NCBI GenBank assembly: GCA_017515925.1
Contig: JAFWEB010000085.1
Coordinates: 1-7,569, forward strand
DNA: 7,569 nucleotides
Direction of reading: 5' to 3'
Source of the DNA: Candidatus Saccharimonadota bacterium
GTDB taxonomy: Bacteria > Patescibacteriota > Saccharimonadia > Saccharimonadales > Saccharimonadaceae
Part shown: positions 1 to 5,344 of the stretch, one piece after another
Position numbering within the stretch: position 1 is the stretch's first letter
How the letters are laid out: every line of letters begins with the position of its first letter
Position numbers and translations under genes: made by a program
The notes under the pieces: model-generated
The model's database searches: none
What the model saw: the letters and a program-made list of their open reading frames with translations, nothing else
What the model was told of the DNA's origin: nothing

Positions 1-730
1 AGGGGAAATGCGCTTTTAAAAAATGAAAAGCCATAATACTAATGAGTGAACGCGGATGCCATGGAGAGCGTTTTGAGGTTTCTAATTCGGAAACGCAACG
101 AACAGTTTGCCCCATAGCTTTATCATTAGTCCAATTTACTCTTACCATAGTTGAAGTAGAATCGAGTCTATATGCGCTGTTGGCACTTTTACTTATGATG
201 CTCCATATGCTGTCCTCGATACCAGCTAACATTAAATATCCTTGACCGCCGTTAATTTCCCCAGAGAAAACATTTGAGATCGGATATGAATGTACGCCAG
301 AGCTTCCTACGCTGTCATTGCCGTAATTATATTTTACTGAAAATAGATAATTCCATGATCTAGACTTATTATAATAATCCCCATCCGTGCCACTGTAAGG
401 CAATTGCCAACCTAGAGGACAGAAAGTATCAGGAGAATTATCATTGTCGGTAGTGATAGCAGCGCCAGTTCCAGAGGTCGCTGCGTGATAATTATAATAT
501 GTTCCTATATTTTGGTATTCATCGTCTTTAGTTTTAGTTAAGCGAACTGAACAAGCAACTGTCGATCCGCCATAATACGGAGGTTCGTTTTTCCAGGTAT
601 TTGCGCAGCCATTACCATAATATGTCAAGCTATGAGATCTATCACCGTCTTTATATTGTTCTATATTCGTCCCTTCCACCGTGCCGTCGATGAGGGGATG
701 ATAAAAACCTAACGCAACGAATCGTATACC
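1..730 (-). CDS. FISUMP-like cassette 3 (partial, no start codon)
   Basis: This open frame begins just after an in-frame TAG at 731-733 and runs off the window without a stop. No ATG lies between that TAG and the conserved IDGTVEG. It encodes a Fibrobacter-succinogenes-major-like (FISUMP) domain: YYGNGCANTW, AATSGTG, then CPLGWQLPYSGT at about 386-421 and SRSWNYLF, a diverged tail, and VRCV at about 92-103. FISUMP domains belong to secreted or surface proteins of uncertain function. After VRCV the frame continues for about 30 unrelated residues, which suggests that the natural stop is missing or the cassette joins something else. The next 18-nt box would be expected near 54-71 and is absent, so this is probably the downstream edge of the array. 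With no start signal it is unlikely to be expressed by itself. Confidence 0.6.
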
Positions 731-1340
731 CTAATCGTTTATCGTGTGTTGAATTAGGTCTTGCATTACCCATGGTAAAATCCATCCTATAAGATGCAGA
801 TAACGCATAGACCGTATCTGTCCAATATATTCCGGAGCCACCTTGTGCAAATGCGTATCCAAGGTTAAACATATAAAGTCCGGACAAAGCAACATGTAAA
901 GGATATGTATTTAGTTTAATTCCCCCCGCACTATTGTTTTCAATATGATAGGCGTTGAATAAAAATGACCATGATTTAGACTTATCATAATAATCCCCAC
1001 CCGAGCCACTGTAAGGCATTTGCCAACCAAGAGGACAGAAAGTATCAGGAGCATTTGTATTGATGGTCGATAGCGCATCTCCGCCAGAGCCAGAAGTTGC
1101 AGCATAATAATCAAAAAGTGTGCCATTTTTCTGCGTATCATTATCGCGTGATGTTATTAGCCGTGTTGAACCAGCTTTGCCACATCCGTTATGTGAATCG
1201 TCTGGCCAATCATCGACATAGCTATGGCCACATCCATTGATGTATGCTGTTTTATTAACATCGATCCTTGAATCTGGAAAATGTATATCATTTCCTTCCA
1301 CCGTGCCGTCGATGAAGGGATGTTTAAACGCTAAATGCAA
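651..1340 (-). CDS. FISUMP-like cassette 2 (no ATG, no own stop)
   Basis: The frame opens with a TTG at 1340, inside the last codons of cassette 1, with no Shine-Dalgarno sequence at suitable spacing; I do not believe this is a true start. The domain proper begins at HPFIDGTVEG next to the box at 1298-1315. It contains YINGCG, AATSGSG, CPLGWQMPYSGSGG (about 1000-1037) and SKSWSFLF. Its tail is the most canonical FISUMP tail of the three: a GIYWTDT segment, a SYRMDF strand, and TIRCVRF at about 703-725. After RCVRF it lacks a stop and reads through the box of cassette 3 in another frame, adding about 17 spurious residues before TAA at 651-653. This shows the unit is a domain-length cassette rather than a self-contained gene. 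It contains a C6 run at 922-927, which I consider too short to call a phase-variation tract. Confidence 0.6.
   Translation of the reverse strand: MHLAFKHPFIDGTVEGNDIHFPDSRIDVNKTAYINGCGHSYVDDWPDDSHNGCGKAGSTRLITSRDNDTQKNGTLFDYYAATSGSGGDALSTINTNAPDTFCPLGWQMPYSGSGGDYYDKSKSWSFLFNAYHIENNSAGGIKLNTYPLHVALSGLYMFNLGYAFAQGGSGIYWTDTVYALSASYRMDFTMGNARPNSTHDKRLGYTIRCVRFLSSPHRRHGGRDEYRTI
676..693 (-). repeat. Junction box of cassette 3
   Basis: Minus-strand TCATCGACGGCACGGTGG, identical to the boxes at 1298-1315 and 1921-1938. It encodes the IDGTV part of HPLIDGTVEG. Similarity continues for several bases on either side: CATCCC upstream, and AAGG downstream in two of the three. It marks the 5' end of each cassette and is a natural site for homologous exchange. 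Confidence 0.85.
1298..1315 (-). repeat. Junction box of cassette 2
   Basis: Second perfect copy of the 18-nt box, 622 nt from the first. It follows the end of cassette 1 by about 15 nt. The stretch from CGTTGC through the box is shared with the cassette 2/3 junction (about 676-718) apart from small indels, so the conserved junction is about 45 nt long. Confidence 0.85.
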
Positions 1341-1949
1341 CGAACAGGATTAGCATTCCCTTTGTTCTCAGAAGTTGCATAGTTGAAACCGGCAGTAATC
1401 GAGAAAGAATAATTATGGTAGGATTTCGTTCCTATAGCAGCAACTGGGTAGTTACCAGATAGATTTTGGTTGAATAATAAACCAGAGTTTTGGAAGAATG
1501 ACCCTCCTAAGACGAAGGAGAAAGGATATACTTTTACATCTGTGGAATACAAGAGGTTGTATCTTCCTGCTAAATATTTCCATGATCTAGATTTATCATA
1601 ATAATCCCCACCCGTGCCACCGTAAGGCAACTGCCAACCAAGAGGACAGAAAGAATCGGGTACGAGAGCATTTTCGGTGGTTATTGAGCTACCAGTTCCA
1701 GAAGTTGCAGCTTGGAAATGATAATAAGTACCGTTTTTCTGGTCTTCATTGTCTGAAGTGGTCACGATTCTTGTTGAACAAGGAATATCTGAACCGCCAT
1801 CTCCCCATGTTTTTGCGCATCCATTTCCATAATAAGTAAAATCTCTTGAAACATAACCTTCTGAAGTGTCCTTATATTGTTCCAAACTTCTCGTCGAATC
1901 ACCATGTACATATACGCCTGCCACCGTGCCGTCGATGAAGTTGGGATTT
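1331..1949 (-). CDS. FISUMP-like cassette 1 (no genuine start)
   Basis: This is the cassette nearest the tRNA. The open frame extends back to a TTG at 1984, but that would lie antisense to the tRNA gene and its promoter, so I start the feature where homology to the other units begins (NPNFIDGTVAG). It encodes YYGNGCAKTW, CSTRIVTTSDN, AATSGTG, CPLGWQLPYGGTGG (about 1613-1648) and SRSWKYL, then a variable tail ending NPVRCI and TAG at 1331-1333. It is the only one of the three with a stop directly after the conserved VRC ending. Compared with units 2 and 3 it has three extra bases (AAC) just before the box. FISUMP membership is recognised from the CPLGW and VRC signatures; its function is unknown, probably as part of a surface protein. 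It is probably silent where it lies. Confidence 0.6.
1921..1938 (-). repeat. Junction box of cassette 1, bordering the tRNA promoter
   Basis: Third perfect copy of the box, 623 nt from the second. Homology with the other junctions ends near 1946 (ATCCC on the minus strand). The CGTTGC part present at the internal junctions is missing here because this is the outer end of the array. Its edge is only about 6 nt from the extended -10 of the tRNA gene. Confidence 0.85.
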
Positions 1950-1951
1950 TG

Positions 1952-1960
1952 TGGTATAAT
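1952..1960 (+). promoter_or_regulatory. Extended -10 promoter of tRNA-Arg
   Basis: TGGTATAAT is an extended -10 element (TGN plus TATAAT) ending 9 nt before the first base of the tRNA. No good -35 hexamer is present; the -35 position (about 1932-1937) falls inside the 18-nt cassette box. Such TG-extended promoters often work without a -35. Confidence 0.65.
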
Positions 1961-1969
1961 AATAGAGAT

Positions 1970-2045
1970 GGCTCGGTAGCTCAATGGATAGAGCAGCTCC
2001 GTCCTAAGGAGAAGGTTGTGCGTTCGACTCGCGCCCGGGCTACCA
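1970..2045 (+). tRNA. tRNA-Arg (anticodon CCT)
   Basis: A complete 76-nt cloverleaf can be drawn. The acceptor stem pairs 1970-1976 with 2035-2041 (two G-U pairs). The D stem GCTC/GAGC is 1979-1982 with 1991-1994. The anticodon stem is 1996-2000 with 2008-2012, and its outermost pair is a G-A mismatch. The anticodon loop GTCCTAA (2001-2007) gives anticodon CCT, which reads AGG (arginine). The T arm GTGCG-TTCGACT-CGCGC is 2018-2034, the discriminator is A at 2042, and CCA is encoded at 2043-2045. G at position 32 of the loop is slightly unusual, but the molecule looks functional. Confidence 0.95.
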
Positions 2046-2054
2046 GGGAAAACT

Positions 2055-2086
2055 GGGCTTTTTCTTTTAGAAAAAGAAAAAGTCCC
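2055..2086 (+). other. Hairpin downstream of tRNA-Arg
   Basis: GGGCTTTTTCTTTT can pair with AAAAGAAAAAGTCCC, leaving one bulged base, to give a long AU-rich stem starting 10 nt after the tRNA. It is not followed by a T run on the plus strand, so it may help 3' processing or slow polymerase before the stronger terminator at 2109-2143. The function is inferred. Confidence 0.35.
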
Positions 2087-2108
2087 AACGAAAAAGAAAA
2101 TAGTATTA

Positions 2109-2143
2109 AAATCAAGTCAGGCACATGTCCTGACTTGATTTTT
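2109..2143 (+). terminator. Bidirectional intrinsic terminator between tRNA-Arg and prepilin peptidase
   Basis: AAATCAAGTCAGG (2109-2121) and CCTGACTTGATTT (2129-2141) form a perfect 13-bp stem with a 7-nt loop. It is followed by a T-rich tract on the plus strand (TTTTTG), and on the minus strand by a T-rich stretch from the A-rich 2091-2110. It can therefore end both the plus-strand tRNA transcript and the minus-strand prepilin peptidase transcript, which should limit read-through of the latter into the cassette array. Confidence 0.85.
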
Positions 2144-2153
2144 GTTTATGATG

Positions 2154-3017
2154 CTAGAAGCATAATCTCAGCAGCCAGCTTTGACAGAAAAATACTATCA
2201 CAAACGCAATTACTAGAAATGGACCAAAGTAGATGAGGGAGCTTTTGGTCTTTATTTTTTGCGCAATTCCATAGATACTGGCGAGGAAATTTGATAGGAA
2301 TAACGCAATCAGCGCCAACCACCAAGAACCAAGCATGATTGCGATTGCGAGCGCTAGAATCCAGTCGCCGCCACCCACAAGTTTTTCCCGAGATAATTTA
2401 TACAGTAGATAATAAATCCCGGCCAGGATTGCGACTGAGCCGATTAGACTCAGGACAAGAGGCCAGGCGTCAGTCGAAAAAGTTCCACTAATTACAATAC
2501 TCAGGAGTTTGGTAAAGAAAAACAGAGCCGCAACGATAGTAACCGTTACAAGCAGGAAAGTCGGAAGTTTTCCCCATTTTGCATCATAGATCATCAAAAT
2601 CCACATCAATACAAAACCGACAACTAGAAGAGTAAGGTTCACAAAATATAAAACAATGCCCCAATTAAAAGAATAAATACTAATTATATCAGGCCAGATG
2701 AAGAATCCAAGAATTAGAAAAACTGCTCCTAGTGATAGTTCTGAGAGAATTTCGGCGAGGCCGATTTTTTTGCCACATTTTTTGCATTTGCCGCGGAGGA
2801 AAATCCAGGAGAGAATTGGAATATTTTCGGTGGCGCTAAGTTGATGGCCGCAAGATAGACAAACTGATCGATTGCCGACGGTTTTGCCATTAATCTTCTT
2901 TTTGCCCGATTCTTTCAGATGAATTCGCCAAGCTTGGCAACAAGCAAAACTCCCAAGCACAGCTCCCATCAGGAAAAAGAATATCAAGAATAGGATTTTT
3001 GCGACTTCTATATTCAT
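2154..3017 (-). CDS. pilD: Type IV prepilin peptidase (leader peptidase/N-methyltransferase family)
   Basis: This 287-residue polytopic membrane aspartyl protease cleaves the positively charged leader of type IV prepilins at the inner face of the membrane; many family members also N-methylate the new N-terminal residue. The N-terminal part has the family signature GAVLGSF (residues 18-24) followed by a cytosolic loop with two CxxC zinc motifs (C53, C56 and C78, C81). The catalytic aspartates are D145 in the YDAKWGKLP segment and D218 in GGGD (GxGD motif), followed by several hydrophobic helices and a late YFGPFL segment. Upstream extension to an ATG at 3071 is possible, but the extra 18 residues are not family-like and would overlap the divergent promoter region. 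The ATG at 3017 has a TATTAT box 6 nt before it, suggesting a leaderless mRNA. It is divergent from a pilin gene, its probable substrate. Confidence 0.92.
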   Translation of the reverse strand: MNIEVAKILFLIFFFLMGAVLGSFACCQAWRIHLKESGKKKINGKTVGNRSVCLSCGHQLSATENIPILSWIFLRGKCKKCGKKIGLAEILSELSLGAVFLILGFFIWPDIISIYSFNWGIVLYFVNLTLLVVGFVLMWILMIYDAKWGKLPTFLLVTVTIVAALFFFTKLLSIVISGTFSTDAWPLVLSLIGSVAILAGIYYLLYKLSREKLVGGGDWILALAIAIMLGSWWLALIALFLSNFLASIYGIAQKIKTKSSLIYFGPFLVIAFVIVFFCQSWLLRLCF

Positions 3018-3029
3018 ATTATTATAATA
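3018..3029 (-). promoter_or_regulatory. -10 element for a leaderless prepilin peptidase transcript
   Basis: On the minus strand TATTAT (3029-3024) ends exactly 6 nt before the ATG at 3017; an overlapping TATAAT (3026-3021) ends 3 nt before it. No Shine-Dalgarno sequence and no convincing -35 are seen. This supports the ATG at 3017 as the start and a transcript beginning at or next to that ATG. Confidence 0.5.
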
Positions 3030-3078
3030 GCATCTCTGGGGTGGATTTTGAGAAAAATGAAAAATTAGCATAAACTTC

Positions 3079-3107
3079 TTGCAATCCAGAATAAAATGTC
3101 GTATTAT
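3079..3107 (+). promoter_or_regulatory. Strong promoter of the pilin gene
   Basis: TTGCAA (3079-3084), a 17-nt spacer and TATTAT (3102-3107) make a near-consensus housekeeping promoter. Transcription should start near 3114, giving a leader of about 50 nt. A purine-rich Shine-Dalgarno sequence AGAGAGGA lies at 3153-3160, just before the ATG at 3165. Unlike several other genes here, the pilin has both a -35 and a leader, which fits high expression. Confidence 0.7.
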
Positions 3108-3164
3108 TAGTGTAAGCGTTTTATTAATTTAAGGTATAAAAGCCGCGCTATAAGAGAGGATTTT

Positions 3165-3830
3165 ATGTCAAAACAACTAACAAATAATAAAAAAGGCTTT
3201 ACGATCATCGAGGTCGTCCTCGTGCTCGCTATTGCCGGTCTAATTTTCTTAATGGTGTTCACAGCACTTCCAGCAATGCAGAGATCACAGCGTGACACTG
3301 CTCGTCGCGACGATTTGGCTCGTTTCTTGACCCAGATCACTAACTATCAGACTAACAACCGTGGCAAATTGCCAGGCACAGGTGCTACAGATGGCGCTAC
3401 TATGGCTAAGAACTATGCCAACTTTATTATCAACTACCTCTGGGCTGGTGGTGATCAATTTACCGATCCAGATGGCGAGCTATACCAAATTGGCGGTGCT
3501 TGTGTAAAATACGGTAGCGATACTAGTAAATGGGGTACAGCTAACTGTACTGGTGGCGGTATCAGCGCAGAATCTACTACTGTTGCTAAACTCCCAGAGA
3601 CAAATCCACTTGTCAAAAACGTAGCAGCTGCTGACTGGGATGGTTCTACTACCCCTACTGCAGACCAGATTCTCAATGCAAGTGCTTCTAACAACGAATT
3701 CTCTCACGCGATCTTTATCTATCAGTATGCTAAGTGTGACGGTGAATCCGTTACCGAAGGCACTGGTGCGCGTAATCTAGCCATCCAATTCAAGCTAGAA
3801 GGTGGTGGTATTTACTGTGGTGCCGTCTAA
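3165..3830 (+). CDS. Type IV pilin-like protein (class III signal peptide)
   Basis: A 221-residue prepilin. The leader is short and basic (residues 1-11, ending NNKKG), and the predicted cleavage is G11/F12 in KKGFTIIEVV. The conserved glutamate at mature position 5 is E16. Residues 12-34 form the hydrophobic helix that anchors the subunit in the membrane and packs it in the fibre. A basic, polar amphipathic helix follows (about 38-66). The globular domain is rich in G, T, S and A and contains four cysteines (C113, C128, C191, C218), which could form two disulphides. The last one sits three residues from the C terminus, as in the disulphide-bound C-terminal region of many pilins. The gene is divergent from the prepilin peptidase that should process it. 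A strong promoter, a Shine-Dalgarno sequence and a regular choice of codons suggest an abundant protein; whether it is the major or a minor pilin is unknown. Confidence 0.88.
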   Translation: MSKQLTNNKKGFTIIEVVLVLAIAGLIFLMVFTALPAMQRSQRDTARRDDLARFLTQITNYQTNNRGKLPGTGATDGATMAKNYANFIINYLWAGGDQFTDPDGELYQIGGACVKYGSDTSKWGTANCTGGGISAESTTVAKLPETNPLVKNVAAADWDGSTTPTADQILNASASNNEFSHAIFIYQYAKCDGESVTEGTGARNLAIQFKLEGGGIYCGAV

Positions 3831-3885
3831 GGCATTTCCCTTCGTCGCAAAACTGGAATTTGTTTAAAACAAAAACCAGAAAAAG

Positions 3886-3913
3886 AAAACCCCTCCTTTG
3901 CGGAGGGTTTTCT
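3886..3913 (+). terminator. Bidirectional terminator between pilin and methyltransferase genes
   Basis: CCCTCC (3891-3896) pairs with GGAGGG (3902-3907) around a 5-nt loop, extended by AAAA/TTTT after one unpaired C. The plus strand continues TTTTCTGATT and the minus strand continues TTTTCTTTTTCT, so it can stop both the pilin transcript and the convergent ndk-methyltransferase transcript. A separate 6-bp hairpin (3935-3949, GAGATC-GAT-GATCTC) has no T tract. Confidence 0.85.
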
Positions 3914-3956
3914 GATTGTCGGTTTTTTGTTGTAGAGATCGATGATCTCGAGAGTC

Positions 3957-4739
3957 CTATTCCTGATTAGGCTTCTGCAAGCGATAATAAATACTTGGCG
4001 CAAAGCGGACAGGGGCTAGAGCCTTCTGCGCAACCTTTTCCATACGGATTAGATTCTTATTGCCAAATACTTTTTTCATCCTAGCAGAACGGAAGTTAGA
4101 GACAGATAATACCTTCTCAATCTTGAATCCAGTGTTTCTGAACAAGTCTTCCATGTACTTTGGATGGTAATTATAGAATCCATCTTTATCTACATCGGAT
4201 AGATTTGCTACACTGCGATCAAATGGGGAAATATCAGTCTTGCCACGCCAGTAGCGCATCATACGAGGTAGAGTTTTCTTGTTAGCTACTTCTATCACGG
4301 CGACGCCGCCAGGCTTCAAGATACGATAAAGCTCGGCTAGGACTTTGTCCATATCCTTGAAGTGATGGGTAGCGCGCACCATCAGGAGCGCAGTAAACTC
4401 ATTTTCCTTGAATGGGAGCTTATAAATATCGCCTTGGATGGTATTCAACTTTTTACCATATTTTTTCTTGGCGTCATCTAGCTCGGTCTGACTGTAGTCA
4501 AACAAAGTAGCACTCTTCGATCTTGGGATATATTCATCGGCCAAGCGACCATAACCGCCAGCGATATCAACAAAGTTCTCCATTTCTTTAGGGAGAAGCT
4601 TGCGGATGGCCATGCGGTCGGCCATATCTTCGTACTTACGGTCGGCATCTTCCCAGAAGATTTTTTTGTAGTCGTATCCATTGTAATCAGAGATGACTTT
4701 TTTAGAAGACGTCTTCTTTGTGTTGGATTTTTTTGCCAT
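3957..4739 (-). CDS. Class I SAM-dependent methyltransferase (Methyltransf_11-like)
   Basis: A 260-residue protein with a lysine- and serine-rich tail (1-14), then a Rossmann-type methyltransferase core. Motif I for S-adenosylmethionine binding is VDIAGGYGRLA (57-67). D81 in TLFDYS is the acidic residue expected at the end of strand 2. D104 in IQGDIYKLPF fits the adenine-side motif, and LKPGG (141-145) is the typical loop after motif III, preceded by THHFKD (124-129). The C-terminal third (about 160-260) is basic and probably forms the substrate part. It has no N-terminal hydrophobic segment and is likely cytosolic. The ATG is 7 nt after the ndk stop, without a Shine-Dalgarno sequence, so it is probably co-transcribed and translationally coupled. 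The substrate cannot be told from sequence; a small molecule, quinone, lipid or sugar is as plausible as any other. Confidence 0.85.
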   Translation of the reverse strand: MAKKSNTKKTSSKKVISDYNGYDYKKIFWEDADRKYEDMADRMAIRKLLPKEMENFVDIAGGYGRLADEYIPRSKSATLFDYSQTELDDAKKKYGKKLNTIQGDIYKLPFKENEFTALLMVRATHHFKDMDKVLAELYRILKPGGVAVIEVANKKTLPRMMRYWRGKTDISPFDRSVANLSDVDKDGFYNYHPKYMEDLFRNTGFKIEKVLSVSNFRSARMKKVFGNKNLIRMEKVAQKALAPVRFAPSIYYRLQKPNQE

Positions 4740-4746
4740 AATCAGA

Positions 4747-5286
4747 TTACCGTGTATATTTCTCGTTTAGGTCTGAGTAATCGTATAGCTCGTCTTCTTC
4801 AAACCAGAGAGCAAGCTCTTTTTTGGCTTCTTCTGGGGTGGCAGACGCGTGAACCAAGTTAGGAACACCCATCTTCTTAGCATCGGAATAACCATAGCTC
4901 ATGTGTGCGAAGTCGCCACGGATGGTACCCATATCTGCAGACTTTGGCTCGGTAGGGCCGACAATCTTGCGAACGAGTGGAATAGCCTCGATACCTTCTA
5001 GACACATTGCGATAACTGGACCAGTCATCATATATTGAACATTGTAACGGAAGATATCTTCGCCGTGACGAGTAATCATCTGACCAACATCTTCGTAGTG
5101 TTTGTAATATAGATCTTCACCTGGCATGACCATTTTCATACCAACGATTTTTAGACCAACGCGCTCAAAACGGTGGATGATTTCGCCAACGATACCACGC
5201 TGGACTGCATCAGGTTTTAGCACGACTAGGCTCCTCTGGATGAGGTCTTTTTCTTTGCCGGCGGTTTTCTTTGATTTTTCTGCCAT
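4747..5286 (-). CDS. ndk: Nucleoside diphosphate kinase
   Basis: This 179-residue cytosolic enzyme transfers the gamma phosphate from ATP to other nucleoside diphosphates through a phosphohistidine, keeping NTP and dNTP pools balanced. Visible family features are the start of the fold SLVVLKPDAVQRG (19-31), the MTGPVIAM segment (87-94), the RGDFA loop (123-127) and the active-site NLVHAS, with the phosphorylated histidine at H146. The usual sequence after the histidine is GSD; here it is ASAT, so the aspartate is replaced by alanine. A lysine-rich tail of about 16 residues precedes the domain, and the C terminus is slightly extended, making it longer than the usual 140-150 residues. The start has AAGGAG 6 nt upstream. 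It is first in an operon with the methyltransferase and divergent from the recombinase. Confidence 0.95.
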   Translation of the reverse strand: MAEKSKKTAGKEKDLIQRSLVVLKPDAVQRGIVGEIIHRFERVGLKIVGMKMVMPGEDLYYKHYEDVGQMITRHGEDIFRYNVQYMMTGPVIAMCLEGIEAIPLVRKIVGPTEPKSADMGTIRGDFAHMSYGYSDAKKMGVPNLVHASATPEEAKKELALWFEEDELYDYSDLNEKYTR

Positions 5287-5318
5287 AAAAAACTCCTTAT
5301 AAACTTCATTCCATTATA
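5287..5318 (-). promoter_or_regulatory. Promoter -10 and Shine-Dalgarno sequence of ndk
   Basis: On the minus strand TATAAT occupies 5318-5313 and AAGGAG occupies 5298-5293, 6 nt from the ATG. This predicts a leader of about 20 nt. It is a conventional initiation signal, in contrast to the divergent recombinase, whose ATG follows its -10 box almost directly. No clear -35 is visible. Confidence 0.6.
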
Positions 5319-5332
5319 TCATACTAATAGAG

Positions 5333-5344
5333 TATAATATAGAT
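5333..5344 (+). promoter_or_regulatory. -10 element for a leaderless recombinase transcript
   Basis: TATAAT (5333-5338) is followed by six bases and then the ATG at 5345, so a transcript starting at the usual distance would begin at the ATG itself. The bases AGAGTATAAT are also found before the PH-like gene at 6285-6294. There is no Shine-Dalgarno sequence. Confidence 0.6.

Larger units (their letters stand above)
1..1946 (-). repeat. Tandem array of three FISUMP-like coding cassettes
   Basis: Three head-to-tail units on the minus strand each begin with the identical 18-nt box TCATCGACGGCACGGTGG (plus-strand positions 1921-1938, 1298-1315 and 676-693). The spacing between boxes is 623 and 622 nt. 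Each unit encodes about 205 residues in the same order: IDGTV, a YYGNGC-like segment (YINGCG in the middle unit), AATSGxG, D-FCPLGWQ-P, GDYY-KS-SW, a variable tail, then VRC-V/I. An internal block of 83 nt aligns without gaps in all three (353-435, 969-1051, 1580-1662), while the 3' halves are strongly diverged. No unit has an ATG start or a ribosome binding site, and adjacent units are in different frames. I read this as an array of silent or promoterless domain cassettes; a decayed tandem gene duplication is the main alternative. Confidence 0.8.

Noticed and set aside
42..245. Plus-strand open frame of 67 codons
   Set aside because: It lies antisense to the recognisable FISUMP cassette 3, shows no family features and has no ribosome binding site.
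676..735. Cassette junctions as integron attC sites
   Set aside because: GTTAGGT at the cassette 2/3 junction fits the GTTRRRY core, but the other junction does not. No paired RYYYAAC arm or long imperfect palindrome is visible, and the recombinase here is Xer-like rather than IntI-like.
922..927. C6 run in cassette 2 as a phase-variation tract
   Set aside because: Six bases is short for slipped-strand switching, and the run is not repeated in the other cassettes.
1..1946. Diversity-generating retroelement variable repeats
   Set aside because: No reverse transcriptase or accessory gene is in view, and differences between units include indels and all base types rather than adenine-specific changes.
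1..1946. One large gene broken by sequencing frameshifts
   Set aside because: Two independent junctions show the same box, the same spacing and an orderly domain ending, and cassette 1 has a proper stop. Random errors would not produce this, although read data could still correct cassette 2.
1877..2236. Plus-strand open frame of 119 codons
   Set aside because: It runs through the tRNA gene and the terminator hairpin and cannot be a real gene.
3018..3071. Longer start of prepilin peptidase at 3071
   Set aside because: The added 18 residues are polar and unlike the family N terminus, and a -10 box lies just before the ATG at 3017.
3107..3707. Minus-strand open frames over the pilin gene
   Set aside because: They are shadows of the pilin coding sequence, which has a clear prepilin leader, promoter and Shine-Dalgarno sequence.
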